DNA of 38,668 nt from JAZKBN01 sp040388605. GTDB lineage: Bacteria; Bacteroidota; Bacteroidia; Cytophagales; Flexibacteraceae. The DNA lies in assembly GCA_040388605.1 (NCBI GenBank), contig JAZKBN010000083.1, positions 1 to 38,668 on the forward strand. The letters run 5' to 3'. Numbering within the stretch: position 1 is the first letter of the stretch; each line of letters begins with the position of its first letter. Positions 1-8,000 of this stretch are shown piece after piece. Both the position numbers and the translations under genes were made by a program. Under the pieces are notes generated by a model. The model did not search any database and was not told the DNA's origin. It saw nothing but the letters and a program-made list of their open reading frames with translations.

Positions 1-660
1 CCATACTTTTTCGATAAGCGCAATGTGCATTTCAGGGTTGCGCCTGATAAGTATGTGTACCTTGAAAGCTATAACAATACCGTGCACAGCGGCTACCAGT
101 TTACCATAGAAACCATAAAAGGCACCAGGCTTATTAAAAAGCTGAAGGCCGAAACCGTTACATGGCTTCCTGAGAAAAGGAAATGGGAGCTGAAAAATTT
201 CAGCCAGCGCAGCTGGGACGAAGAAGGCAAAGAAACCCTGAGCTACGGGCAGCAGGCAGATACCACGCTGAACATGTACCCCAAAGATTTCGAGAGCAAT
301 TATATGCTTTACGAAACCCTTACAAATCCTGAGCTGAAGGCCACCGTTGATGAAAAGCGCATGCGCGGTTCCGATGATTTGCTTACTTATGTTATTGAAA
401 GCTACCTGCGCCTGACATACCCCTTTGCCATACTTATTTTAACAGTAATCGGCGTGGTGCTTTCTGCCCGCAAGAGCAGGGGAGGAACAGGCCTGCAAAT
501 TGCCCTTGGTTTCGGGCTGGCCTTTATTTATATCCTGTTTTTCATCATCAGCCGCAGCATTGCCAATGCCGGCAGCATGAACCCCTTATTGGCCTGCTGG
601 CTGCCTAATATTGTATTTACAGGCATTGGGGTGGTTCTGTATAAAACCGTTCCGCGATAG
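1..660 (+). CDS. LptF/LptG family permease, C-terminal part (5' end outside window)
   Basis: The reading frame is open from base 1, so the gene begins upstream of the window. The visible 219 residues hold a soluble, mostly beta-strand stretch (periplasmic jellyroll-like part) and then three hydrophobic helices: one near residues 138-155, one after a basic KSRGGTG loop, and a final one before the C-terminal YKTVPR. This ending is typical of the YjgP/YjgQ family, the inner-membrane permeases LptF and LptG that extract lipopolysaccharide and pass it to the Lpt bridge. The sequence does not allow me to decide between LptF and LptG. The DMT transporter gene follows after 48 bases on the same strand. 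Confidence 0.85.
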   Translation, partial: PYFFDKRNVHFRVAPDKYVYLESYNNTVHSGYQFTIETIKGTRLIKKLKAETVTWLPEKRKWELKNFSQRSWDEEGKETLSYGQQADTTLNMYPKDFESNYMLYETLTNPELKATVDEKRMRGSDDLLTYVIESYLRLTYPFAILILTVIGVVLSARKSRGGTGLQIALGFGLAFIYILFFIISRSIANAGSMNPLLACWLPNIVFTGIGVVLYKTVPR

Positions 661-708
661 CATACGGGCCTCTTACCCTGTAAACCTACCCGCATTTCAG
701 CGGAAACT

Positions 709-1656
709 ATGGCACATAAACCCCTGCCCGCCCGTACGAGCGATTACATGCACCTGCACGCCATTGTGTTAATATGGGGTTTTACAGCCATTGCCGGAGT
801 GCTCATACACATTCCGGCAATGGAGCTGGTGCTGATTCGCACTTTTTTGGCAACCATAATTACAGCCCTTTGGCTGCGCATAGAAAAAAAGAGCTTCGCC
901 CTGCCGAGACATGAAGCTATACCCCTGCTACTGGCCGGAACATTAACGAGCATGCATTGGCTTACCTTTTTTATTGCCGCACGCATCAGCAATGTAAGCA
1001 CCTGTTTGGTTGGCCTTGCCACCTGCAGCCTCTGGACAAGCCTTTTGGCCCCCCTTATTGAAAAACGCAAATTCCGTATTACCGAGCTGCTTTTCGGGCT
1101 GGTGGTGGCATCGGGGCTGTATATTGTTTTTCGTTCGGAAATGGAGCGATCTGCCGGTCTGTTGGTGGGCATACTTTCGGCAATATTCGCGGCGGTATTC
1201 AGCCTGCTGAACGGTAGGTTTATAAATAAGCATCCTTCGCGCATCATCAGCGTTTGGGAAATGGCGGGCAGCACTATATTCAGCATAGTGAGCTTCGTGG
1301 TATGGCTGCTGTTTTTCTATACCCCGGAATCCCAGGCCAAAGCCGGCCTGCACTTTTTACCCGATTGGCAGGACTGGGGTCTTATACTCTTCCTGGCCGG
1401 TGTATGCACTGTTTATGCTTTTGCGGCGGCAGTGGAGCTTATGAAACGCTTTACTGTTTTCGCCATGAACCTCACCATTAATTTGGAGCCGGTTTACGGC
1501 ATAGCCCTTGCATTCCTGTTTTTCGGGGAAAGCGAGCGTATGAGCCCTGATTTTTATGTAGGTACGCTTATTATATTGCTCTCGGTATTGGGTTTCCCCC
1601 TGGCAGAAAGCATCAGCAGGAAGTGGAGGCAAAGGCAGGTACCGGAATTGCGTTGA
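709..1656 (+). CDS. EamA/DMT-superfamily transporter
   Basis: The 315-residue protein consists of about ten hydrophobic helices arranged as two similar halves, as in the EamA family of drug/metabolite transporters. The first half opens with HAIVLIWGFTAIAG and has an IPAMELVLIRTFLA stretch; the second half contains NLEPVYGIALAFLFFGE, which matches the conserved end-of-repeat motif with its Pro-Val and Phe-Gly-Glu. Substrates in this family vary (amino acids, nucleotides, other metabolites) and cannot be predicted here. The ATG at 709 gives a start just before the first helix. It lies 48 bases after the LptF/G-type gene and may be cotranscribed with it. Confidence 0.85.
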   Translation: MAHKPLPARTSDYMHLHAIVLIWGFTAIAGVLIHIPAMELVLIRTFLATIITALWLRIEKKSFALPRHEAIPLLLAGTLTSMHWLTFFIAARISNVSTCLVGLATCSLWTSLLAPLIEKRKFRITELLFGLVVASGLYIVFRSEMERSAGLLVGILSAIFAAVFSLLNGRFINKHPSRIISVWEMAGSTIFSIVSFVVWLLFFYTPESQAKAGLHFLPDWQDWGLILFLAGVCTVYAFAAAVELMKRFTVFAMNLTINLEPVYGIALAFLFFGESERMSPDFYVGTLIILLSVLGFPLAESISRKWRQRQVPELR

Positions 1657-1704
1657 TTTTTTAAGCAAAGAAATGGCTAAGCTTATGCCCGGCATGAAAA
1701 TTTA

Positions 1705-2016
1705 TTACACGCCTGCATTTGCCTTTGCAGATTCATTCTCAGCCGGTTCAGGCCTGCCTTTAAATTTCAGCTTGAAATAAAGCATGATGCCTGCAAACAA
1801 AACAGATATGGCGTTAGGCAACATAATAGCCGGTTTATCAATGGCTATTCCGTATGTAAGCCAAAGGCAAACGCCTGTAAAGTAAATGGCAAACATACCC
1901 ATTGAAAGATCGCCGGCATCGCGGGTACGCCAGGTTTTAATCATTTGCGGCAAAAAAGATATGGTGGTAAGCGTTCCGGCTACAAGGCCAATAATCTCGG
2001 TGTTAAATTCCATCAA
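1705..2016 (-). CDS. SemiSWEET-type sugar transporter (PQ-loop, half-size)
   Basis: The 103-residue protein has a single three-helix PQ-loop unit. Helix 1 carries the PQ motif (FLPQMIKTW, Pro23-Gln24), followed by the RDAGDLSMGMFAIY segment and a third helix with PNAISVLFAG. This matches bacterial SemiSWEETs, which dimerise to form an alternating-access sugar channel (sucrose or glucose in characterised members). The C-terminus is short and charged. It is convergent with the DMT gene on the + strand, with 48 bases between stop codons. The substrate is inferred only from the family. Confidence 0.88.
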   Translation of the reverse strand: MMEFNTEIIGLVAGTLTTISFLPQMIKTWRTRDAGDLSMGMFAIYFTGVCLWLTYGIAIDKPAIMLPNAISVLFAGIMLYFKLKFKGRPEPAENESAKANAGV

Positions 2017-2137
2017 TTGTGTTTAAACAGGTATATTCCGGTAAAGGTAAGGGAAACAAGCTAAAGCATTGTTTTTTGCCGGCTGTAAGCCTGATTTGCG
2101 CTTGTACAAGCCACCTGCGGCAAGTAAATGCAGTAAA

Positions 2138-2165
2138 CAAAAAAACCGGCCAATCAGGCCGGTTT
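2138..2165 (-). terminator. Rho-independent terminator of the small membrane protein gene
   Basis: A perfect 9-bp stem (AAACCGGCC / GGCCGGTTT, 2143-2151 with 2157-2165) closes a 5-base loop. Read on the minus strand it is followed by a run of T residues. It lies just past the stop of the gene at 2218-2430. Confidence 0.85.
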
Positions 2166-2217
2166 CTGAACAATATGTATGAACAATCTGAATAAGTACC
2201 CCAGATTAGAAATACGC

Positions 2218-2430
2218 TTACTTTATGCTTTTGGTTACCGCTGCGGCTTCTGCATTTTCCGTGTTGCCGGCTTTTGCTTCAGGCGTATTCTTGGCGGGAG
2301 TATTTTCTTTAAGGGTACTTTCTATGGCCATAGCCGGTTTACCTGCATGGTCGGTATATTTTTCACAAGCCATATAAACGGCAAGGCCATACAGCATGAG
2401 CAATATGGTTATGGTTGCATAAGGTTTCAT
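2218..2430 (-). CDS. Small membrane-anchored or lipoprotein-like protein, function unknown
   Basis: This 70-residue ORF starts with a short hydrophobic segment (TITILLMLYGLAVYMAC) and continues with a hydrophilic tail rich in Ala, Glu, Lys, Thr and Asn. Cys22 at the end of the hydrophobic segment could be a lipidation site, but the preceding Tyr-Met-Ala is a poor lipobox, so simple membrane anchoring is as likely. The coding claim rests on the plausible signal-anchor layout and on the strong terminator directly downstream. I do not recognise a family. Confidence 0.55.
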   Translation of the reverse strand: MKPYATITILLMLYGLAVYMACEKYTDHAGKPAMAIESTLKENTPAKNTPEAKAGNTENAEAAAVTKSIK

Positions 2431-2764
2431 TTTCGTAGGGTTTCATAGCTCTTGAGAATTACTCCGTCTGTTTACTAAGGGCAAAAACCAGGCCGAACAT
2501 GGCACGGGATTCCTGTATTATGCTTTGTAAATCAGGAGGTTTTATTCAGGACTGCAGAGATTTAATAATTTACAGCGTTTAAAAGCTGTAAAAATAAAAA
2601 TAAATTAATATATTTTTATTTTGATAAAGCCTCGTAAGTCTGCCTGAAGTTTTGTAATTGAGCTTTTGACCAATTAAATCTGCACTGATTTGTATTTTTG
2701 CAGAATTTATTTTTGTTTCTCCAAGTTTTTAAATGCCCGCTGCAAATTATAGTTTTGCATAACA

Positions 2765-2796
2765 TTTGCAAATTCATTAAATACTCCGTACTTTTG
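2765..2796 (+). promoter_or_regulatory. Bacteroidota-type promoter for the DEAD-box helicase gene
   Basis: TTTG at 2765-2768 and TACTTTTG at 2789-2796, spaced by 20 bases, fit the Bacteroidota sigma-ABfr consensus (TTTG, about 19 bases, TAnnTTTG). Transcription would begin near 2803-2808. Confidence 0.65.
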
Positions 2797-2950
2797 CATT
2801 CGAATTTTTGGAGCCCCTTGTGTAGCCATGATTACTCAGTAATCTTTGCGGACCTTCAGCGGGAGTAATAACCAAAGCAATCGCCGTTTAAATCAGGCCT
2901 TTGCATCAGAAACTGACCTTCATCTCTGCGATTTGTGTCTTTCAGTTTTT

Positions 2951-2988
2951 GTGCGGCGCCTGGCATAGCCATAGGCGCCTGTCGGCAC
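2951..2988 (+). promoter_or_regulatory. Stem-loop in the helicase mRNA leader
   Basis: GGCGCCT (2955-2961) pairs with AGGCGCC (2973-2979) around an inner GGC-ATA-GCC hairpin. An outer GTGC (2951-2954) can pair with GCAC (2985-2988) across a small bulge. It is not followed by a T run, so it is not a classical terminator. It sits about 100 bases before the helicase start codon and could control translation or stability. Confidence 0.4.
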
Positions 2989-3087
2989 AATACAGTATAA
3001 TTGTGTCCTTACTCCGGCTGTACATCTGTATGCCTTCTTATGGGTTTCAGCGATTCGCAGAAACTACATATCCCTAAATCCCCATTA

Positions 3088-4812
3088 ATGGAGACTATTA
3101 AATTTATTGATCTGCCGCTGTCGGCAGAAGTGCAGCAGGCCCTGGCCGATATGAATTTTACTGATGCATCGCCTATCCAGGCTCAAGCCATACCGCTGCT
3201 GTTGCAAGGTAAGGACATGATAGGACAGGCACAGACAGGTACCGGGAAAACAGCCGCATTCGGCATACCGGTTATCGAAAGCATCGACCCCCAAAACAAT
3301 GCCGTTCAGGCACTTATTCTTTGCCCTACCCGCGAGCTTGCATTGCAGGTTTCTGAGGAAATCAAGAAAATTTCCCGTCATAAGCGCATCAGGGTTGCAG
3401 CCATCTACGGCGGCGAAAGCATTGAGCGCCAAATTAAAGACCTGAAATACGGAACACACATAGTTGTGGGTACCCCCGGCCGTGTAATTGACCACCTTGA
3501 GCGCCGTACCCTTAAGCTTGACCAGGTAAAATCGGTTGTGCTTGATGAGGCCGACGAAATGCTCGACATGGGCTTCCGTGAAGATATTGAAGTGATTTTG
3601 AGCCGTGTGCCCGAAGAACGCCAAACCGTATTCTTCAGCGCAACCATGAGCCGCGAAATCCTGGCCCTTACCAAGCGTTACCAGGTGGAGCCTGAAATGG
3701 TAAAAATTCAGAAAAGCGAGCTTACCACACCTAATATAGAACAGTGGTGGTACGATGTTAAGAGCCGCCACAAAGTGGAAGCCCTTACCCGCCTTGTTGA
3801 ATATTACGACCTGAAACTCATGCTCGTTTTCTGTAATACCAAGAAAATGGTAGATGAGCTGGTTGAAGAGCTGAACGGCAAAGGCTACGAAGCCGAAGGC
3901 CTGCACGGCGATCTTCGCCAGACACAGCGTAACAACGTTATGGCTAAGTTCCGCTCAGGAGCCTGCAACATACTTGTTGCTACAGATGTTGCCGCCCGCG
4001 GTATAGACGTTGATAACGTAGACGCCGTATTCAATTACGACCTTCCGCTTGACGAAGAATATTACGTACACCGCATTGGCCGTACAGCCCGTGCCGGTAA
4101 AACAGGCAAGTCTTTCACCTTCATAGGTCATAAAGACATGGGTCGTTTACGCGATATTCAGAAATACACCAAGGCAGCCATTCAACGCGGCGATATTCCT
4201 ACCGCTGAGGCCATTGCCGGTCTTCGTGTTGTAAAATATACCTCTAAGGTGCGCGAGCAGCTGGTTAACGGCGGTCTTGATTCATACAAGTCTGTTATTG
4301 AAACCCTTGTAACCGAAGGTTTCGAAATACCTGATATTGCTGCAGCCCTTGTTGCCCTGAGCATACCTGCACCGAAAGTGGACGATTTGCCCGCTTACGA
4401 AAAATTCAGCCCCGAGCGTGAGCATCGCGGTGAGCGCGGCGACCGTGAACGCAGCGGAGGCCATGACCGTTACGCCGACCGTGAACGCGGACCCCGCAGC
4501 TTCAACAATGATCGTGAGCGCGAGCCACGCCCTGAACGCGGACCCCGCGAAGTGCGTGAGCCACGCCCCGGTGACCCTAAAATGACCCGCCTGTTCTTCA
4601 GCATCGGCCGCGAAAGCCGTGTGCGCCCCGGCGACATAGTAGGCGCCATTGCCGGCGAAACCAATATACCCGGTAACAAAATAGGCCATATAGATATCTA
4701 CGACAAATTCACATTTGTTGAGGTAGCCGAAGAATTTGTTTCTGACGTGGTAACCGGTATGGATAACAACTCCATTAAAGGCCGCCGTGTAAATGTTGAA
4801 GTAGCTCGCTAA
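3088..4812 (+). CDS. deaD: DEAD-box ATP-dependent RNA helicase with DbpA-type RNA-binding domain
   Basis: The 574-residue protein has all helicase motifs in order: Q motif region (FTDASPIQAQAIP, about 24-36), Walker A AQTGTGKT (48-55), PTRELA (80-85), TPGR (129-132), DEAD (153-156), SAT (185-187), ARGID (303-307) and HRIGRTARAG (328-337). A hinge of about 60 residues rich in Arg, Glu, Gly and Asp (about 440-497) follows, then a compact C-terminal domain (about 499-574) of the DbpA/CsdA RNA-binding type. This layout fits the DeaD/CsdA group, which unwinds structured RNA in ribosome assembly and cold adaptation. I chose the ATG at 3088 because homology begins there; upstream residues are not family-like. 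It has its own promoter and long leader. Confidence 0.93.
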   Translation: METIKFIDLPLSAEVQQALADMNFTDASPIQAQAIPLLLQGKDMIGQAQTGTGKTAAFGIPVIESIDPQNNAVQALILCPTRELALQVSEEIKKISRHKRIRVAAIYGGESIERQIKDLKYGTHIVVGTPGRVIDHLERRTLKLDQVKSVVLDEADEMLDMGFREDIEVILSRVPEERQTVFFSATMSREILALTKRYQVEPEMVKIQKSELTTPNIEQWWYDVKSRHKVEALTRLVEYYDLKLMLVFCNTKKMVDELVEELNGKGYEAEGLHGDLRQTQRNNVMAKFRSGACNILVATDVAARGIDVDNVDAVFNYDLPLDEEYYVHRIGRTARAGKTGKSFTFIGHKDMGRLRDIQKYTKAAIQRGDIPTAEAIAGLRVVKYTSKVREQLVNGGLDSYKSVIETLVTEGFEIPDIAAALVALSIPAPKVDDLPAYEKFSPEREHRGERGDRERSGGHDRYADRERGPRSFNNDREREPRPERGPREVREPRPGDPKMTRLFFSIGRESRVRPGDIVGAIAGETNIPGNKIGHIDIYDKFTFVEVAEEFVSDVVTGMDNNSIKGRRVNVEVAR

Positions 4813-4833
4813 TAGTAAGTTGCCGATTATTTT

Positions 4834-4878
4834 AACCGGAATAATATAAGAAGGTTCGCTTTTTATATTATTCCGGTT
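4834..4878 (+). terminator. Terminator downstream of the helicase gene
   Basis: A perfect 16-bp stem (4834-4849 with 4863-4878, starting AACCGGAATAAT) with a 13-base loop lies 22 bases after the helicase stop. The following TAATTT is only a weak U tract, so efficiency is uncertain. The symmetric stem would be formed in transcripts from either strand. Confidence 0.7.
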
Positions 4879-4946
4879 TAATTTGTGGTTAAACAGGTGC
4901 TTAAACATATAAAATTGAATCATAGCTTTTTTTTCAGGGCCAAGGC

Positions 4947-5687
4947 ATGAAAAAAATAATAGGAAAGCTGTATCTTTACAAGGCACTGGCAGCTTTCGTT
5001 CTGGTAATGTTGATTTTAGGGCCGTTTATTGTGTTGCCCTATATTTTCGGGAAGCGTTTTGGCGCTCGGTTCAGTTACCCGGTAATGCGAATCTGGGCTT
5101 TGTCATTCGTTTTTCCGATTGCCGGAACAAGGTTTAGGGTTCGCGGCCAAAAGCACATCAGGAAAGGGGAGGTTTATGTCTATGTCGCCAATCATAACAG
5201 CCTGCTCGACTCTGTTGCTTTGGTGCACGCAATTCCTTTTCCAATGAAGCCATTAGCGAAAGCTGAAATGGCAAGAATACCTTTGTTTGGTTTTGTATAT
5301 AGGTTCATGACTATAATGGTGGACCGAAACAATGCAGAAAGCCGCCGCCGCAGCCTTTTGCAAATGAAAGATTGCCTTGCTAACGGGGTTTCGGTAACTA
5401 TTTTTCCTGAAGGAAGAATGAATACCGGCACCGAAGCCATGCTGCCGTTTTATGACGGTGCCTTTCATTTGGCAATAGAAACCGGTACGCCAATTCTGCC
5501 GGTAGTTTTGCAGGGAACCCGTGCACTATTACCACCTGACAAGAATCTTAAGTTGAGTTCAGGCACAATTGATATTCAAATTTTAACCCCAATCAATACA
5601 ACAGGAATGCAGACCAGCGATTCCGGCCGGCTAAAATCTATTACAAGAGATCTCATGCTGGCGGTTTGCACCCAACACTCCGAATAA
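4947..5687 (+). CDS. 1-acyl-sn-glycerol-3-phosphate acyltransferase-like protein (PlsC family)
   Basis: The 246-residue protein has an N-terminal hydrophobic anchor (about 14-35) and the PlsC domain. The catalytic HX4D motif is at His83-Asp88 within ANHNSLLD, and the glycerophosphate-binding motif FPEGRMN is at 153-159, followed by the TPILPVVLQGT block. Members transfer an acyl chain to lysophosphatidate or related acceptors at the inner membrane; ornithine-lipid and other lyso-lipid acyltransferases share the fold. The stop lies 6 bases before the GNAT gene, so the two form an operon ending at the terminator near 6249. Confidence 0.88.
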   Translation: MKKIIGKLYLYKALAAFVLVMLILGPFIVLPYIFGKRFGARFSYPVMRIWALSFVFPIAGTRFRVRGQKHIRKGEVYVYVANHNSLLDSVALVHAIPFPMKPLAKAEMARIPLFGFVYRFMTIMVDRNNAESRRRSLLQMKDCLANGVSVTIFPEGRMNTGTEAMLPFYDGAFHLAIETGTPILPVVLQGTRALLPPDKNLKLSSGTIDIQILTPINTTGMQTSDSGRLKSITRDLMLAVCTQHSE

Positions 5688-5693
5688 TAAAAA

Positions 5694-6134
5694 ATGGAAG
5701 TAACTGTTAAATCCCCGGAAACGGAGGAAGTGTTCAGAGATAGTCTGAAACTTCGTTACAAAGTGCTGCGCGAACCTCTGGGGCAACCTCGCGGTTCGGA
5801 AGAAGACAGCCTGGACCTGGTGGCTATTCATGCCGTTGCGCTTAACCCGGAAGGTAAAGTGGTAGGAACAGGAAGAATTCACAGCAACAGCGGCAGGCAG
5901 GCGCAAATTCGCCTGATGGCCGTTGAACCTGAGCTTCAGGGCAAAGGAATTGGAAAGCAATTGCTTGACTTCCTTGAAGGTAAAGGAAAGCAAATGGGCG
6001 CTAAATATGTTCGTGTGCACGCACGCGAATCTGCTAAAGCGTTTTATGCAGCTAACGGATACAATGACGTAAGTGAAGGTAAAACCCTTTTCGATACCGT
6101 TAAACATACCTGGATGCGAAAAGAGATAGCTTAA
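5694..6134 (+). CDS. GNAT-family N-acetyltransferase
   Basis: The 146-residue protein has the GNAT fold. The acetyl-CoA-binding motif A is VEPELQGKGIGKQLLDF, with the Q-x-x-G-x-G signature at 82-87, preceded by strand IRLMAV and followed by VRVHARESAKAFYAANGY, a typical motif B with the conserved Ala-x-x-Phe-Tyr. Its N-terminal part (LRYKVLREPLGQP) resembles ElaA/YjcF-like GNATs. The acceptor is unknown. It begins 6 bases after the acyltransferase stop, which implies translational coupling. Confidence 0.88.
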   Translation: MEVTVKSPETEEVFRDSLKLRYKVLREPLGQPRGSEEDSLDLVAIHAVALNPEGKVVGTGRIHSNSGRQAQIRLMAVEPELQGKGIGKQLLDFLEGKGKQMGAKYVRVHARESAKAFYAANGYNDVSEGKTLFDTVKHTWMRKEIA

Positions 6135-6248
6135 TTGCCGTCTTCTCAGAAAATCCCGGGAAATGTATCTGAATTTTAGTACTCCGGAATAACAACAACT
6201 CAATTTATTCTGTTTCAGAATAAATTAATATACACATTGATTGAACTG

Positions 6249-6276
6249 AAAAGCCCCTTTTGGGGCTTTTTCTTTT
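6249..6276 (+). terminator. Rho-independent terminator of the acyltransferase-GNAT operon
   Basis: The stem AAAAGCCCC (6249-6257) pairs with GGGGCTTTT (6262-6270) across a 4-base loop and is followed by a T-rich tract. The rest of the 6135-6476 gap holds only the thyA promoter. Confidence 0.88.
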
Positions 6277-6407
6277 AAAGCCGTTCTATATGGTATGGCA
6301 AGCAAGCTAATACGCTGTTAATGCATGCCGTTCAGGCTAAGATTCCGGGCTTGCGTCGGTTAAAAGCAGGTGTTTGGGAGCAATAGGCAGCTGACTGAAT
6401 TTACGGC

Positions 6408-6438
6408 TTTGCAAGCTTGCCTCTTTTGCCTACCTTTG
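6408..6438 (+). promoter_or_regulatory. Bacteroidota-type promoter for thyA
   Basis: TTTG at 6408-6411 and TACCTTTG at 6431-6438 are exactly 19 bases apart, which is the consensus spacing. The predicted transcript begins near 6445, about 30 bases before the thyA ATG. Confidence 0.75.
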
Positions 6439-6476
6439 CACCGGATTTTTACGGCTATGATTGCCGATATTCAGCA

Positions 6477-7271
6477 ATGCAACAGTACCACAACCTTTTA
6501 AGAGAAATTCTTGACAATGGCGCCCTTAAAGGCGACCGAACAGGAACGGGTACACGCAGCATTTTTGGTGCCCAAATGCGCTTTCCTTTGCAGGACGGTT
6601 TTCCCTTGGTAACCACTAAAAAAATCCACTGGAAATCTGTTGTGCATGAGCTTTTATGGTTCATAAGCGGCAATACCAATATTGCCTACCTGCAGCAAAA
6701 CGGCGTAAGCATCTGGAACGAATGGGCCGATGAAAACGGGGACCTGGGGCCTGTTTACGGCTACCAGTGGCGCAGCTGGCCCCGCCCCGGCGGTGGCAGC
6801 ATAGACCAGCTATCGGAAGTAATTAATCAAATAAAGCGTAACCCAGACAGCCGCAGGCTTATGGTTACCGCCTGGAACCCGGCCGACATCGACAGGATGA
6901 AACTGCCGCCCTGCCATGCCCTGTTCCAGTTTTATGTGGCAGATGGCCGTTTGAGCTGCCAGCTTTACCAGCGCAGCGCCGATGTTTTTCTGGGTGTACC
7001 CTTCAACATTGCCAGCTATGCACTGCTCACGCACATGGTGGCCCATGTCTGCAACCTGCAGCCCGGCGATTTTATCTGGACAGGCGGAGATACCCACCTC
7101 TACCTGAACCATATTGAACAGGCAAATGAACAATTAACCCGTTCTTTAAAAAGCCTGCCCGGCATAAGCCTGAACCCGGAAATTACATCTATATACGATT
7201 TTACCTTTGCCGACATTTCTCTTGGGAATTACGAATCCTGGCCTGCTATTAAAGCGCCTGTTGCCGTATAA
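6477..7271 (+). CDS. thyA: Thymidylate synthase
   Basis: This converts dUMP and methylene-tetrahydrofolate to dTMP and dihydrofolate in the cytoplasm. From the ATG at 6477 the protein is 264 residues, the same length as E. coli ThyA and colinear with it as far as I recall that sequence. Visible signatures are DRTGTGTRSIFG near the N-terminus, the active-site PPCHALFQFYV with nucleophile Cys146, the dUMP-binding QRSADVFLGVPFNIASY, GDTHLY, and the C-terminal IKAPVAV. An upstream in-frame extension exists but precedes the promoter -7 box, so it cannot be translated from that promoter. Confidence 0.96.
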   Translation: MQQYHNLLREILDNGALKGDRTGTGTRSIFGAQMRFPLQDGFPLVTTKKIHWKSVVHELLWFISGNTNIAYLQQNGVSIWNEWADENGDLGPVYGYQWRSWPRPGGGSIDQLSEVINQIKRNPDSRRLMVTAWNPADIDRMKLPPCHALFQFYVADGRLSCQLYQRSADVFLGVPFNIASYALLTHMVAHVCNLQPGDFIWTGGDTHLYLNHIEQANEQLTRSLKSLPGISLNPEITSIYDFTFADISLGNYESWPAIKAPVAV

Positions 7272-7358
7272 TGCCAAGTAATTTATCCTGCTTTATTAAC
7301 ACACTGTAACCCCCGCCGGGAATTGGCCCTTTACCGGGAAAAGCGATTTTACAAGCCC

Positions 7359-7907
7359 ATGCTCAGAAAACATATAACCAAAGCCAGGATTATAGAACTT
7401 TCGGTTTATTTCGGCGTGGCCATAGTCGGTTTTGCCGTTAATGTTGTGTCGCGAATATTCTACCAGGCGTATTTCGACAATTTAATGTCGAAACGCTGGG
7501 CTTATGCAACCAGCGTAACGCTGGCCTATTTTACCGGTATGGTGGCTGCCTTTATATTAACCAAGCTGGTTGCCTTTGGCGCCCGGACCTCCGGCAACAC
7601 CACGCGCGAAGCCGTTAAATTTACCATGGTAAGCATGGTGGCACTTACAGTAACCCTGCTCTTTGCCATGATTGGCGAAATATTAATGGATACCCTGTTT
7701 GAAATGTACCCAGCCTGGCATGCCCAAATTGTAGCGCAAATTTCATTGCTCGGTCAAAAATGGATAAACCGTGAGTTGTTCAGCCACCTTTTCGGTATCG
7801 GGTTCGGTTTCTTCGCCAACTTTTTCGGGCATAAGCTGTTCACTTTCCGTACCACGGGCTATTGGGATAAAATACAGGCGCGCCGTGCTGTTTCACGCGA
7901 GCAATAA
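7359..7907 (+). CDS. GtrA-like membrane protein
   Basis: The protein (182 residues from the ATG at 7359; a TTG at 7323 would add 12) has four hydrophobic helices. It ends with GFFANFFGHKLFTFR, close to the conserved last helix of the GtrA family (N-F-x-x-x-K-x-x-x-F). GtrA proteins are thought to move polyprenyl-phosphate-linked sugars across the inner membrane in glycosylation of surface polymers. It is longer than usual because of an extra amphipathic stretch between helices 3 and 4 (about 105-140). The glycosyltransferase gene follows after 93 bases, the classical GtrA/GtrB-like pairing. Confidence 0.75.
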   Translation: MLRKHITKARIIELSVYFGVAIVGFAVNVVSRIFYQAYFDNLMSKRWAYATSVTLAYFTGMVAAFILTKLVAFGARTSGNTTREAVKFTMVSMVALTVTLLFAMIGEILMDTLFEMYPAWHAQIVAQISLLGQKWINRELFSHLFGIGFGFFANFFGHKLFTFRTTGYWDKIQARRAVSREQ

Positions 7908-8000
7908 TAACAATCTGCCTTCGGCAGAATCTACTCAAAACAAATATTCCTATATTCAGCAGGTCATTGCAATGCCCTTGCAGAATAGAATTCCCCAAAT

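Larger units (their letters stand above)
2431..3087. other. 657-bp intergenic region with the helicase promoter and long leader
   Basis: No gene is supported here. The first 300 bases are very AT-rich and contain several isolated TAnnTTTG-like boxes (2693-2700, 2750-2757) without a well-placed upstream TTTG. The best promoter is at 2765-2796. Transcription from it would leave a leader of about 280 nt before the helicase ATG, containing the strong hairpin listed at 2951-2988. Long structured leaders are known for cold-induced RNA helicase and cold-shock mRNAs; that this leader has such a role is inference. Confidence 0.5.

Noticed and set aside
3001..3087. 29-residue N-terminal extension of the helicase from TTG at 3001
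   Set aside because: The extra residues are Cys/Ser/Pro-rich and unlike the family; the ATG at 3088 starts directly at the conserved region.
4282..4986. 234-residue minus-strand ORF opposite the helicase 3' end
   Set aside because: It runs through the terminator hairpin and is antisense to clearly coding sequence.
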